Notes: generated by a model from the letters alone, not told the origin. Positions 24,698-33,147 are shown, counted from the first letter of the stretch. The stretch: 64,000 bases of DNA from Flavonifractor sp052065355 (GCF_052065355.1 NZ_JBQHUF010000001.1:310001-374000); one strand, 5' to 3'. Translations and numbers: made by a program.

Positions 24698-25180
24698 CTA
24701 TGCGAGAGAAAATGTGACCTGGACAGTGCCGTTGCCCAGCTTTGCTTTCAGGTCGGTAGGGTCATCGATCTTGGCAAGCCGGGTAAAGTTCCAGGAATTT
24801 GTACCGTAGTAGATGGTGATCTGAGTGCCTTGATAAAGAATCACGTCACCGGGCTCCGTGGTGATCTGCTGATCGTTCCGGGTCAGGGTAGTACCCAGGG
24901 AACCCACCTTTTCAAAGCCGCCGTAGTCGGCCATCTCAACAGTTACCGGGCCCTGTGCCAGCAATTCTCGGAATTCATCGGCTGAGCTGTTGTCCGCAAA
25001 AGTAGCGGTCAGCTCGTAGTCTCCTACCGTGATTTTCAATGTGGCTTCCTCCTGACTGGGTGTGGCCGGTTGTTCTGATACTGCCGCTTGAGGCGTGGGA
25101 GTAGTGGGAACTGACGGAGCATCACCGGTGCCACAGGCAGAGAGACCCAGGAGAGTAAGGAGCATACAGAGTAGTCTCAA
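24698..25180 (-). CDS. Lipoprotein with cyclophilin-like domain
   Basis: 160 residues. Signal peptide MRLLCMLLTLLGLSAC with a lipobox Cys at residue 16, a Pro/Thr linker, then a cyclophilin-like beta barrel of the DUF369 type (DYELTATFADNSSADEFRELL, VTVEMADYGGFEKVGSLG, GDVILYQGTQITIYYG). This bacterial family lacks the usual prolyl-isomerase residues; role unknown. Located between the hydrolase and CMD-cupin genes, a neighbourhood I recall as recurrent. Confidence 0.85.
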   Translation of the reverse strand: MRLLCMLLTLLGLSACGTGDAPSVPTTPTPQAAVSEQPATPSQEEATLKITVGDYELTATFADNSSADEFRELLAQGPVTVEMADYGGFEKVGSLGTTLTRNDQQITTEPGDVILYQGTQITIYYGTNSWNFTRLAKIDDPTDLKAKLGNGTVQVTFSLA

Positions 25181-25205
25181 AGTGATCCCTCCTCCCGAAG
25201 AATGT

Positions 25206-26180
25206 TTACTTCAAATGGTCCTGGAAGAACTGCTGGATCTTGTCGAAGGGGATAATATCCTTCCGGTCATAAAGGTCGGTGTGAACAGCACCGGGGAGGA
25301 TCAGCAGCTCCTTATTGGCGGCGTAGGGGCTGTCCTTCACCATATCGGCGTAGGCGTCCTTACTGAAGTAGCAGGAGTGGGCCTTCTCACCGTGGATCAT
25401 CAGCACAGCACTGCGGATCTCGCTGCTGTAGCGCAGGATGGGCATGTTAAGGAAGGACAGGGAGGAGGTGGTGTTCCACCCGTCATTGGAATTGAGGGAC
25501 CGCTCGGTATAGCCGCGATCGGTCTTGTAGTAGTCATAGTAATCCTTTACAAAGAAGGGGGCGTCCTCGGGCAGCGGGTCCACTACGCCGCCCGCCCGGG
25601 CATAGCTTCCGTTTTTGTAGTCTTCTGTCCGCTGGGCATTGAGCGCTTTTTTCGTCTCATACCGGGCATCAGCGCTGTCGGCTGCGTCAAAGTAGCCTTT
25701 GGCGTTCACCCGGGTCATGTCGTACATGGTAGAGGTGACGGTGGCTTTGATACGGGTATCCATAGCGGCGGCGTTCAGGGCCATACCACCCCAGCCACAG
25801 ATGCCCAGGATACCGACCCGCTCCGGGTCCACAAAGTCTCTGGTGGAGAGAAAGTCCACCGCGGCGGAAAAATCCTCGGTATTGATGTCGGGAGAAGCTA
25901 CATTCCGAACCTCACCGCCGCTTTCACCGATAAAGGAAGGGTCAAAAGCCAGCGCTGCAAAGCCTCGGCTGGCCAGTTCTTCTGCGTACAAGCCGGCACA
26001 CTGCTCCTTCACCGCGCCGAAGGGACCAGCCACCGCCACAGCGGCCAGCGTATCTGTCATCTCCTTGGGCAGATACAGGTCTCCTGCCAGTTCGATGCCG
26101 TAACGATTGTGGAAGCGGACCTTCTCTCTCCGAACCGTGTCCCGCAGGAGAAAGGAGTAGCCGTTATATCTGGAATTCAT
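25206..26180 (-). CDS. Alpha/beta hydrolase (dienelactone hydrolase-like)
   Basis: 324 residues. Core: VRFHNRYGIELAGDLYLPK, oxyanion region AVAVAGPFGAVKEQ, and the nucleophile elbow VGILGICGWGGMAL, with Cys in place of the usual Ser (GxCxG), as in dienelactone hydrolase. The His is likely in LPGAVHTDLYD near the C-terminus; the acid is in VLMIHGEKAHS. Cytoplasmic. Sits in the same run as the acetyltransferase and FMN reductase. Confidence 0.85.
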   Translation of the reverse strand: MNSRYNGYSFLLRDTVRREKVRFHNRYGIELAGDLYLPKEMTDTLAAVAVAGPFGAVKEQCAGLYAEELASRGFAALAFDPSFIGESGGEVRNVASPDINTEDFSAAVDFLSTRDFVDPERVGILGICGWGGMALNAAAMDTRIKATVTSTMYDMTRVNAKGYFDAADSADARYETKKALNAQRTEDYKNGSYARAGGVVDPLPEDAPFFVKDYYDYYKTDRGYTERSLNSNDGWNTTSSLSFLNMPILRYSSEIRSAVLMIHGEKAHSCYFSKDAYADMVKDSPYAANKELLILPGAVHTDLYDRKDIIPFDKIQQFFQDHLK

Positions 26181-26192
26181 GCGTTATCCTCC

Positions 26193-26732
26193 TTACACAT
26201 TTTGGCCCATTTCATAGGCCTTCCGCAGCGCGGGGTGTCCCTGAATCTCTCCCACGGAGGTCACACCTCCGGCAAACACCGTTCCGGCCAGCCGGGCCTT
26301 TTCAAAGCAGTCGATCCAGCCCTGCAGGCCAGTGATGGCACCGTCCACCGTGTGTTCCTCTTCCTCCGCAGCCGCAGACAGCAGATAAATCTCCCGGAAC
26401 TGGTAATCGGAGGGAAACAGGGGATTGGCCCGGTCCAGCATAGTCTTCATCTGGCCGCACATCCCGTAGTAATAGATGGGGGTGGCAAAGACAATGACGT
26501 CGGCCGTCAGCATGCTTTGGGCGATGGCGTCGGCATCGTCATGGATGACGCAGCGCAGCGTGCGCTGGCAGGCGAGACACCCCTTACAAAATCCGATGGT
26601 CTTATCATACAGCGTGATCTTCTCCACACTGTTTCCAGCCTCCCGGGCGCCGCGGACAAACTCATCTGCCAGCAGGTCGGAGTTGCCGCCCTTCCGGGGG
26701 CTTGTGGAGATCACCAAAACCTTTTTGCTCAT
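26193..26732 (-). CDS. NADPH-dependent FMN reductase/flavodoxin-family protein
   Basis: 179 residues. VLVISTSPRKGGNSDLLADEF binds FMN phosphate; CKGCLACQRTLRCVIHDDA is the cysteine-rich loop of the iron-sulfur flavoprotein/azoreductase-like group; FATPIYYYGMCGQMKTMLDR is the second FMN loop. The start overlaps the acetyltransferase stop by 4 nt. Probably a flavin-dependent oxidoreductase; substrate unknown. Confidence 0.9.
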   Translation of the reverse strand: MSKKVLVISTSPRKGGNSDLLADEFVRGAREAGNSVEKITLYDKTIGFCKGCLACQRTLRCVIHDDADAIAQSMLTADVIVFATPIYYYGMCGQMKTMLDRANPLFPSDYQFREIYLLSAAAEEEEHTVDGAITGLQGWIDCFEKARLAGTVFAGGVTSVGEIQGHPALRKAYEMGQNV

Positions 26733-27310
26733 TGCAGTTCCTCCTCGCTTAAGGCGCGCATGACCCTGGCAGGTACACCGCCCACAATGGTGTTTTCCGG
26801 CACGTCCCTGGTCACCACAGCACCGGCCGCCACGATGGCGCCGTCGCCAATGGTTACACCGGGCAGGATCGTGGCGTTGGAGCCGATCCAGACGTTTTTG
26901 CCGATATGGATGGGGGAAGGGATCATGCTGCTCCGGTCCTTGGGAGACATGGCATGATTGAGGGTGGCCAGTACCACGTTGTGTCCGATGAGGGCACCGT
27001 CTTCAATGAAAATGCCGCCCTGGTCCTGAAACTTGCAGCCCATATTGATGAAGACGTGTTTTCCCACATGGATGTTTTTGCCGCAGTCGGTATAGAAGGG
27101 GGGGAACAGTCCGAAGGACTCGTCCACCGGCCTCCCGATCAGCTCCGAAAAGAGGGCCCGCAGCTCCTCCGGCATGTGGTAGCTGCCGTTTATTTCAGCT
27201 GTGATGCGCAGGGCTTCCTGACTGACGCCATGCATGAACAAATGGGCCTCGCCGCCGCCCTGCACCAGCTTTCCGCTGTTTAAATGTTCCAGAAATCCGT
27301 TTAAATCCAT
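26729..27310 (-). CDS. Sugar O-acetyltransferase (maltose O-acetyltransferase/LacA type)
   Basis: 193-residue left-handed beta-helix acetyltransferase. An N-terminal helical region is followed by hexapeptide repeats: NIHVGKHVFINMGCKF, GALIGHNVVLATLNHA (catalytic His), IGKNVWIGSNATILPGVTIG, AIVAAGAVVTRDVPENTIVGG. The usual acceptor is a sugar; here unknown. First gene of a 5-gene minus-strand run facing a divergent LysR. Confidence 0.9.
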   Translation of the reverse strand: MDLNGFLEHLNSGKLVQGGGEAHLFMHGVSQEALRITAEINGSYHMPEELRALFSELIGRPVDESFGLFPPFYTDCGKNIHVGKHVFINMGCKFQDQGGIFIEDGALIGHNVVLATLNHAMSPKDRSSMIPSPIHIGKNVWIGSNATILPGVTIGDGAIVAAGAVVTRDVPENTIVGGVPARVMRALSEEELQ

Positions 27311-27342
27311 ACAATACTCCCGATTCTAAAGTTTCTGCTTCT

Positions 27343-27371
27343 ATTGTAGCACCTCCAAAAACAGACAACAA
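27343..27371 (-). promoter_or_regulatory. Promoter of the acetyltransferase run
   Basis: On the minus strand TTGTTG, 17 nt, TACAAT (complement of 27366-27371 and 27343-27348), about 33 nt before the start codon. Confidence 0.6.
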
Positions 27372-27398
27372 ATGCCTATATAGAATATCTTACTATGC

Positions 27399-27428
27399 TT
27401 GAAAACTATAGTTATTCTGTGCTATCAT
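27399..27428 (+). promoter_or_regulatory. Promoter of the second LysR gene
   Basis: TTGAAA (27399-27404), 18 nt, TATCAT (27423-27428). A palindrome AACTATAGTT (27404-27413) overlaps it, a possible LysR site for autoregulation. Confidence 0.55.
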
Positions 27429-27451
27429 CAGACAAAACGGAGGTGGGCAAT

Positions 27452-28330
27452 ATGGAATTGAGAGTGCTGCAATATTTTCTGGCGGTAGCGCGGGAGCAGA
27501 ATATTTCTGCCGCTGCCCAGTCTCTGCACCTGACCCAGCCAACGCTCTCCCGGCAGCTCCGGGAGCTGGAGGAGGAGCTGGGCAAACAGCTGATGATCCG
27601 CGGAAGTCGGAAGATCACTCTCACTCAGGATGGCATGCTGCTGCGGAAACGAGCGGAGGAGATCCTGGAACTGGTTGGCCGGACGGAGAAAGAGATCATG
27701 CAGTCAGACGAGACGGTCAGCGGGGATATCTATATCGGTACTGGCGAGACCGACGGCGTGCGGCAGATCGCTCAGGTTGCCAACCGGCTCCAGATGAGCT
27801 GCCCAGGCATCCGTTTCCATATCGTCAGCGGCGACGCTGTGGATGTGTGCGAACGTCTGGACAAGGGACTTCTGGACTTCGGTATTCTCCTGGGCGATAT
27901 GGATAAGACGAAATATCATTATATGGAGCTGCCCATGAAGGACACCTGGGGTGTTCTGATGCGGCGGGACAGCCCTTTGGCCCAGCAGGAGGCTATTTCA
28001 CCCCAGGACCTGTGGGACAAGCCGCTGATCCTCTCCCGGCAGGTGGATAACAAGAGCGGTCTGTATCGCTGGCTTCGGAAGGAACCCGCGGAGCTCCATA
28101 CCGTGGCTACCTACAATTTGATCTATAACGCCTCGTTGATGGTAGACGAGGGGATGGGCTATGCCTTTACCCTGAATAAACTGGTGAATACCACCGGCAG
28201 CAATCTCTGCTTCCGGCCTCTGCAGCCGGGGCTGGAGCTGGGGATGTATCTGGTATGGAAAAAGTCTCAGATATTTTCCAAGGCGGCGGAGCTCTTTTTG
28301 GAGCAGCTGCGGGAGCACCTTGCCCTTTGA
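27452..28330 (+). CDS. LysR-family transcriptional regulator
   Basis: 292 residues from ATG 27452 (GGAGGTGGG upstream). HTH: MELRVLQYFLAVAREQNISA, AQSLHLTQPTLSRQLRELEEELG. Effector domain from about 90. Faces the acetyltransferase-FMN reductase-hydrolase-lipoprotein-CMD run across 141 bp and probably controls it. Confidence 0.92.
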   Translation: MELRVLQYFLAVAREQNISAAAQSLHLTQPTLSRQLRELEEELGKQLMIRGSRKITLTQDGMLLRKRAEEILELVGRTEKEIMQSDETVSGDIYIGTGETDGVRQIAQVANRLQMSCPGIRFHIVSGDAVDVCERLDKGLLDFGILLGDMDKTKYHYMELPMKDTWGVLMRRDSPLAQQEAISPQDLWDKPLILSRQVDNKSGLYRWLRKEPAELHTVATYNLIYNASLMVDEGMGYAFTLNKLVNTTGSNLCFRPLQPGLELGMYLVWKKSQIFSKAAELFLEQLREHLAL

Positions 28331-28421
28331 TGGTACCTTGCTCATTAAACCAGCAGTTCAATGACAGACGTGATGTTTTGGACTATGATGAGTGCAGAAA
28401 GAGTCAAGGGAGGTAAGCTGC

Positions 28422-29060
28422 ATGAATCTGAAAGATGCGTTTCGTGTCCAGAACAAGCTCCAGTCCGTTATGTTGCAGGCGATAGACATTCTGGAGGATC
28501 AACGAAATGTCCTCAAGGTCAAAACGACGCACCTGCGCAGCAAGGTGATGAGTGACGCGCAGGATGTTGTTGTGGAGGAGAGCGCCCCCAGTGAATATGC
28601 CGGACATGCCAATGAGATCGCGAACTTCCTCATGGCCATGCTGGAGGAGCGGGAGAAGCTCAGCATGGCAATCCGTGACGCCAAGGGAAAGCTGACCTTT
28701 GATATGGACAGTGAAGTGGGTCTGAACCGCCAACGGCAGGCTCTGGCAAGGGTTTTTCGCAGTATGACCGCCCTGCGCAACAGTGAGAAAACCATTCCGG
28801 GCGGCGGCTCCGGTTATCGGTTCAACGGGGAGGGAAACCAGGTTACTTACCGCTGTGATGCCAAGCAGGTCATTACCATTGACTTTGACCGGAACAAAAT
28901 CCGTGCGTTGGCGGCCTCTCTGGGCAAAAAATCCGATGCCTGCTCTATGGATATGGACAAATGCCTGGTCAATACAGAGGTGGACTATGTGACTCCCTTT
29001 GACCCCAATGACAGCTTTGATACGATCCTGACCGACTTTATTGATAAGCTTGGGGCGTAA
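28422..29060 (+). CDS. Uncharacterised protein
   Basis: 212 residues from ATG 28422, chosen for AGGGAGGT 7 nt upstream. Not recognised. The N-terminal two thirds are strongly helical and charged (AIDILEDQRNVLKVKTTHLR, ANEIANFLMAMLEEREKLSM, RVFRSMTALRNSEKTIPGGG), the rest beta-rich (YRFNGEGNQVTYRCDAKQVITIDFD). No signal peptide or membrane segment. It may be phage- or element-derived. It is followed by a weak hairpin at 29065-29090 and 330 bp without a clear gene. Confidence 0.65.
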   Translation: MNLKDAFRVQNKLQSVMLQAIDILEDQRNVLKVKTTHLRSKVMSDAQDVVVEESAPSEYAGHANEIANFLMAMLEEREKLSMAIRDAKGKLTFDMDSEVGLNRQRQALARVFRSMTALRNSEKTIPGGGSGYRFNGEGNQVTYRCDAKQVITIDFDRNKIRALAASLGKKSDACSMDMDKCLVNTEVDYVTPFDPNDSFDTILTDFIDKLGA

Positions 29061-29090
29061 TCAGCCTGCTATGCTTTCGGGCATAGCGGG

Positions 29091-29418
29091 TATGGCAAAA
29101 TGGAAGCACTGTGACGGCCGGTTCAGACGCAGATGAATTATGATGCTGCGTATTTTACAGAGAAGTCAAATGCTTTATGAGGAGACAGCCGCTGAATGCT
29201 CAGCGTGCTTGCTAGTTTCGCCATCTGCCTTGTGCTGTGCTCGCTGCCATTCCGTGATTTCTTTTTTCGCAAACTTGATCCTGCACGACCCCGAACATAC
29301 GTCTCCATTTTTCCAGGTTCGCCTGATGATATGTTTTAGAATGAAGTCGTCCGGGGAGCCGTGTGGCCGACCTGCTGCCTGACAGAGGGCGACCATCGAA
29401 ATCCCGGCGGATAAGGGT
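29091..29418. other. Gap without a clear gene
   Basis: No frame here looks like a real gene: short frames on both strands have no ribosome site and no recognisable motif. Possibly eroded accessory DNA. Confidence 0.5.
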
Positions 29419-29757
29419 CTAAGCGGTGATAAAGTTTTGCCATACCCCCTGTACCTGAAAGAAAAGGGCCAGAATATGCTTTGAGCAGCAGGCCGAAGCC
29501 TGCTGCTCAAAACGAGTATTGATATGGGCGGAGACCAAGATCTCGTTCATGGAGACCTGAAACAGAGCGCTGAGTGCGTAAAGGTTGTCGATGTTCGGCA
29601 GGCTCTGTCCTCGCTGCCATTTATAAATTGCCTGCGGCTCCTCAAAGCCAAAGAATTGCTGAAGGTCCCGGACGGTAAAACCGCGCTCCCTGCGCAGCCG
29701 GGTTATATTTGCCCCGGTGGCAACAGGATCGATGACCGGAAACCGGATGACCGGCAT
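29419..29757 (-). CDS. XRE-family helix-turn-helix regulator
   Basis: 112 residues from ATG 29757, with GGAGG 9 nt upstream. Cro/CI-type HTH: ITRLRRERGFTVRDLQQFFGF, EEPQAIYKWQRGQSLPNIDNLYALSALF. This regulator type, with the MPVIxFxVIDPVATGxNI start, is widespread in Clostridia genomes and mobile elements. It is divergent from a 62-residue basic protein; an inverted repeat lies between them. Confidence 0.85.
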   Translation of the reverse strand: MPVIRFPVIDPVATGANITRLRRERGFTVRDLQQFFGFEEPQAIYKWQRGQSLPNIDNLYALSALFQVSMNEILVSAHINTRFEQQASACCSKHILALFFQVQGVWQNFITA

Positions 29758-29846
29758 AAAGACCGCCTCCATTCTTGCCGTTCAGATTGGTGGGGTGGGA
29801 CCATAACTATAGCCCATTTATTGCCGGAGCGCAAGGCTTGTGAGGA

Positions 29847-29861
29847 AACTGTAACGCAGTT
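29847..29861. promoter_or_regulatory. Inverted repeat in the divergent XRE/small-protein gap
   Basis: AACTG-TAACG-CAGTT, a 5-bp half-site palindrome with 5-nt spacer, just upstream of the small-protein gene. Possible XRE operator. Confidence 0.4.
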
Positions 29862-29903
29862 GTTATACTTTTGCCGGGACAGGGAAAGGAGGAAATCGTA
29901 CAT

Positions 29904-30092
29904 ATGATGCGGATGGTTCCATTGAAGAAGCAGAGCAAGAAAAAACAGCGCGAATATCACGCTAAGCAGCGCGGCTCCTGGTATGGTCTTAACCCGGTTA
30001 CCCGCACTGTGCCAAGCAGAAAAGCGTATGACAGAAATCGGATGAAGCGGGCAGACAGGGAAATGTCTGCCCGCTATCTTTTATTTGCTTGA
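29904..30092 (+). CDS. Small basic conserved protein (62 aa)
   Basis: Very basic (many Lys/Arg): VPLKKQSKKKQREYHAKQRG, SWYGLNPVTRTVPSRKAYDR. I recall near-identical short proteins (…KKxQ(R/K)xYHAxxRGSWxGLNPVTR…) in many Clostridia, often beside the same XRE regulator; function unknown. AAAGGAGG lies 12 nt before the ATG. The C-terminal codons run through a terminator hairpin. Confidence 0.7.
   Translation: MMRMVPLKKQSKKKQREYHAKQRGSWYGLNPVTRTVPSRKAYDRNRMKRADREMSARYLLFA
30046..30082 (+). terminator. Terminator overlapping the end of the small-protein gene
   Basis: Stem AGCGGGCAGACA with TGTCTGCCCGCT (12 bp), loop GGGAAA, then ATCTTTTATTT. Confidence 0.85.
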
Positions 30093-30145
30093 TTATTTGA
30101 ACTGGCTGCCGTATTGCCTGCAAGTTCACCCATTTGCATTGGTTT

Positions 30146-30970
30146 TCAGCAATTTCCCGTATATACAAAGTGCAGGTTTTTCCGCGCCGTTTCGGCCAGT
30201 CGGTAGATGGTTTCCACCGGTGTGGGTGGTTGGCCGGTCATTTGATGGCGAGGGAAAAAGCGGGAGACGTGCAGGGGAATGTCCGGACTGATGGATGCGA
30301 GCCAGCTGGACAAGGCGCGCATCTCGTCTGCGTTGTCGTTCTTACCTGGCACGATCAAAGTGGTGACTTCTACATGGCAGCGGCCGGCTGCCATAGCGAT
30401 GGAGCGCTTGACTGTCTCCAAATCTCCGCCCAGTGTACGGTACCATTCCTCGCGGAATCCCTTTAGGTCGATGTTTATCGCATCAAGGAAAGGCAGCAGA
30501 GCCAACCATGGCTCCTCTTCAATGGTGCCGTTGGTCACCAGGATATTGAGCATTCCGGCGTCATGAACCAGTGCGGCACAGTCTCGCACGTACTCATAGC
30601 CCACCAGGGGTTCGTTATAAGTGTAAGCTACGCCGATATTACCCTGACTGCGCAGTTGGACAGCCTCTCGCGCCAGCTCTTCCGGCGAAACATCCTGTGT
30701 GGGGTTCTCCGGCCCGGCCGCCGCGATCTCCCAATTTTGGCAGAAGGGACAGTCCAGATTGCAGCCGAAGCTGCCTACGGACAGAACCATACTGCCGGGG
30801 TGGAACCGACGCAGGGGCTTTTTCTCAACCGGATCCAGAGCCAGCGCGGTCAGCTTGCCGTAGTTCAGTGGAACGATCTGGCCGTTTTGGTTGGCCCGCG
30901 CCCGACACAGGCCGATCTGTCCTTCGTCCAGCCTGCAGTGATGGAAGCAGAGCCTGCATGGAATACTCAT
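30146..30970 (-). CDS. amrS: AmmeMemoRadiSam-system radical SAM enzyme
   Basis: 274 residues. Radical SAM [4Fe-4S] motif CNLDCPFC (about residue 69), preceded by a second cysteine group CRLCFHHCRLDEGQIGLC at the N-terminus. GVAYTYNEPLVGYEYV and ILVTNGTIEEEPW are typical of the pyruvate-formate-lyase-activase-like subgroup (TIGR04337). Overlaps the MEMO-AMMECR1 gene by 4 nt. The three activities occur together in many prokaryotes, but the reaction is not established. Confidence 0.9.
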   Translation of the reverse strand: MSIPCRLCFHHCRLDEGQIGLCRARANQNGQIVPLNYGKLTALALDPVEKKPLRRFHPGSMVLSVGSFGCNLDCPFCQNWEIAAAGPENPTQDVSPEELAREAVQLRSQGNIGVAYTYNEPLVGYEYVRDCAALVHDAGMLNILVTNGTIEEEPWLALLPFLDAINIDLKGFREEWYRTLGGDLETVKRSIAMAAGRCHVEVTTLIVPGKNDNADEMRALSSWLASISPDIPLHVSRFFPRHQMTGQPPTPVETIYRLAETARKNLHFVYTGNC

Positions 30971-32355
30971 AAGTGCCGCACCACCCTAAAACGCTGGATT
31001 TGATAGGGGTCCTTAGCGCGAATACCGCCCTTCTGTCGTGCGATTTCCAGCTGCTGCTCCACTGTGTCTACGCCGTCCAAGTCTGGCAGCAGCAGCCCGC
31101 GTCGGTGACCATAGCTGACAATGACGCCATACTGCCTGGGATCCAACTGAGCTGGAGAGTCTACCGGTTCAGGTGGGCTCAATACATCCACACTGTATTC
31201 CAGTTTATCCAGTTCGCTGATTCGTACAGGTGAAAACCGTGGGTCCCGGGAGCAGGCGGACACAGCATTCTGAATGATCTCCCGGGCTACATTGGGCTGA
31301 GTGGGGGTGAAGGTGCCGATGCAGCCTCTCAGGTTTCCATTCATGTGCAGGGAGACAAACGTGCCTGCGGTCTGGCTGGTCAGCTCCTGGGGTAAGTCAG
31401 CGGGCAGCCGATCCAGCCGGTGGCCGGTACGCACATAGGTTTCCAGCGACAGGCGGGCCAGTTGTACCCAGGGGTCTTCCTTGGAAAGGCGCTCCTCCAG
31501 CCTGGTCCGCTGAGCGGCCTCACAGCCATTGAAGTAACATCTGCTCGCATCCTTGCCCGTCACCGGGAAGAGAGCCACTGCATAACCTACGCCAAAGGTG
31601 CCCTCATAGCTCAGCAGCTGGGGATTTACCGCCAGACTATCCAAAGCCCCCGCCATCATCTGGAAGGAACGTAAACCGCATTCGGCGGCGCGCTGGCAGA
31701 GAGATGGATCCATGGTGAGAAACTGCATAAAATCCCCGGATGACATGGCCTGAGTGACAGCCTTGTCAAATGTCGGCCCTTCCGGCGCAAAGCCGTAGGG
31801 ACCGTCTGCTTTCAGCTTGTGGGAGAGATCACCGCTGGCAACAAATACAGCCCGGCGCCCCAGTCTTTCGACGGCTTTTGCCACACACTGTCCCAGCCGG
31901 TAGTGGTCCTGAGGCGAAAAGCCGGACAGCCCCATCCGGACGATAGGACAAGTGATCCCCGCTTTACGCAGAAAGTAGAGGGGGATCAAAATACCGTGGT
32001 CCAGAGCCGGGTCACGCTGCCCCAGAGTGCCGGCTTCCAGATCTGCGGCTTGGGCCAGACGTATGATTTCTTCCCGCAGCGGAGCGTCATATTCTGCTTC
32101 CAGGCGGACCTGGGGTGCTCCAAAAGCAGACATATCGCCCGTCGCACCGCTGCCAGGGGCAATATGGAAATAGTCTCCATACAAAATGGTGTGGGGTGAA
32201 GCTACAACAAGTACATCTGGCTTCCATTTGGCCACCTGCTCGGCTGCGGTGCACATGGCCTGACCTATGACCCGGATTTCCTGCTCCCGGCCTCTGCCCA
32301 CTTCAGGCAGCAGTACGGGCGGGTGAGGGGTTATGACAGCACCTAGTATCGGCAT
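30967..32355 (-). CDS. MEMO-like (class III dioxygenase fold) fused to AMMECR1 domain
   Basis: 462 residues from ATG 32355, with AAGGAG 8 nt upstream. The N-terminal domain (about 1-265) has the LigB/MEMO fold: AVITPHPPVLLPEVGRG with conserved His, VVASPHTILYGDYFHI, DHGILIPLYFL and FVASGDLSHKL (His/Asp metal-site positions). The C-terminal domain (about 280-462) is AMMECR1: LARLSLETYVRTG, GTFVSLHMNGNLRGCIGTFTP (LRGCIG is the family motif), EYSVDVLSPPEPV. It supplies proteins A and B in one chain next to the radical SAM partner. Confidence 0.9.
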   Translation of the reverse strand: MPILGAVITPHPPVLLPEVGRGREQEIRVIGQAMCTAAEQVAKWKPDVLVVASPHTILYGDYFHIAPGSGATGDMSAFGAPQVRLEAEYDAPLREEIIRLAQAADLEAGTLGQRDPALDHGILIPLYFLRKAGITCPIVRMGLSGFSPQDHYRLGQCVAKAVERLGRRAVFVASGDLSHKLKADGPYGFAPEGPTFDKAVTQAMSSGDFMQFLTMDPSLCQRAAECGLRSFQMMAGALDSLAVNPQLLSYEGTFGVGYAVALFPVTGKDASRCYFNGCEAAQRTRLEERLSKEDPWVQLARLSLETYVRTGHRLDRLPADLPQELTSQTAGTFVSLHMNGNLRGCIGTFTPTQPNVAREIIQNAVSACSRDPRFSPVRISELDKLEYSVDVLSPPEPVDSPAQLDPRQYGVIVSYGHRRGLLLPDLDGVDTVEQQLEIARQKGGIRAKDPYQIQRFRVVRHL

Positions 32356-32375
32356 ACAGATCACTCCTTGCTATC

Positions 32376-32404
32376 AGTATAGCATAAGAGAGACAGCTTT
32401 CCAA
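32376..32404 (-). promoter_or_regulatory. Promoter of the AmmeMemoRadiSam operon
   Basis: Minus strand TTGGAA, 17 nt, TATACT, about 20 nt before the start codon. Confidence 0.6.
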
Positions 32405-32478
32405 AGGGCTTTAACTAGGAGAGGGTGGATTGGCTGGCAAAGCCATGCCCATGGGCAATCGCTAAAGTTATTTGTTCC

Positions 32479-33144
32479 TTATTTGCATTCCTGCTTCATG
32501 GCAAAATACCCAATGAGTATGGTCCAGACATAGGCGCAGGTCTTAGGAATCATGAGCATTCCGATCATGGGAATGGTGTCTGCCCACAGCACAACCGGGA
32601 TATAAAATCCAAAGCTCAGCACAATGGTCAGCCACATCCAGCGAAACGCCTGATCTCCGTGTTTTTTAGCACTCCGATAGAACAGTACGATCACAAGCAG
32701 GCCCAGCAGGGCAAAGGGGATGTTGCGCCAGATGCCCCAGGAGAGGGGCGCGTCGGCACTGAGCCACTGATTCTGGGGCATCATGCACAGCAGGATGCGC
32801 AGACCGGCCAACACATACACCGCTGCAGTCAGGCCAACTTGGCCCTTGATGCGGTACCGCTGCCGCCATACATAGTAGAGCAGCACATAGAAAATCGTCA
32901 TGGTGACAGAGGTGATCCACTTTCCCAGCCCCAGAGGGACGGTGTAGTTTTCAAGGCCTGTGGTACACAGGGCGACCGCCCGGGGAACTAAGTGGAATGC
33001 GTCACCTGCGCCCAGAACTACCCCCATAATACCGAACAACCGTAACTGACGATCTCCCTTGCAGCCCCGGATCATCAGAATGCCGATCGTAATGACTGAG
33101 GTCAGATAGACGGCGTCAAACAGAGTTTCCATGATTGCCTGCAT
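32479..33144 (-). CDS. Seven-helix-like membrane protein, unknown function
   Basis: 221 residues with about six or seven hydrophobic segments (AVYLTSVITIGILMIRG, WITSVTMTIFYVLLYYVW, IPFALLGLLVIVLFY, MWLTIVLSFGFYIPVVLW). It contains LFGIMGVVLGAGDAFHLVPR, a polar stretch with Asp and His inside a helix. I do not recognise the family. Located 3 nt after the next membrane gene and under a TetR-type operator. Confidence 0.7.
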   Translation of the reverse strand: MQAIMETLFDAVYLTSVITIGILMIRGCKGDRQLRLFGIMGVVLGAGDAFHLVPRAVALCTTGLENYTVPLGLGKWITSVTMTIFYVLLYYVWRQRYRIKGQVGLTAAVYVLAGLRILLCMMPQNQWLSADAPLSWGIWRNIPFALLGLLVIVLFYRSAKKHGDQAFRWMWLTIVLSFGFYIPVVLWADTIPMIGMLMIPKTCAYVWTILIGYFAMKQECK

Positions 33145-33147
33145 TGT

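Noticed and set aside
25095..26957. Plus-strand open frame of about 620 codons opposite the hydrolase and FMN reductase
   Set aside because: No motif or ribosome site; the minus-strand genes carry clear catalytic motifs.
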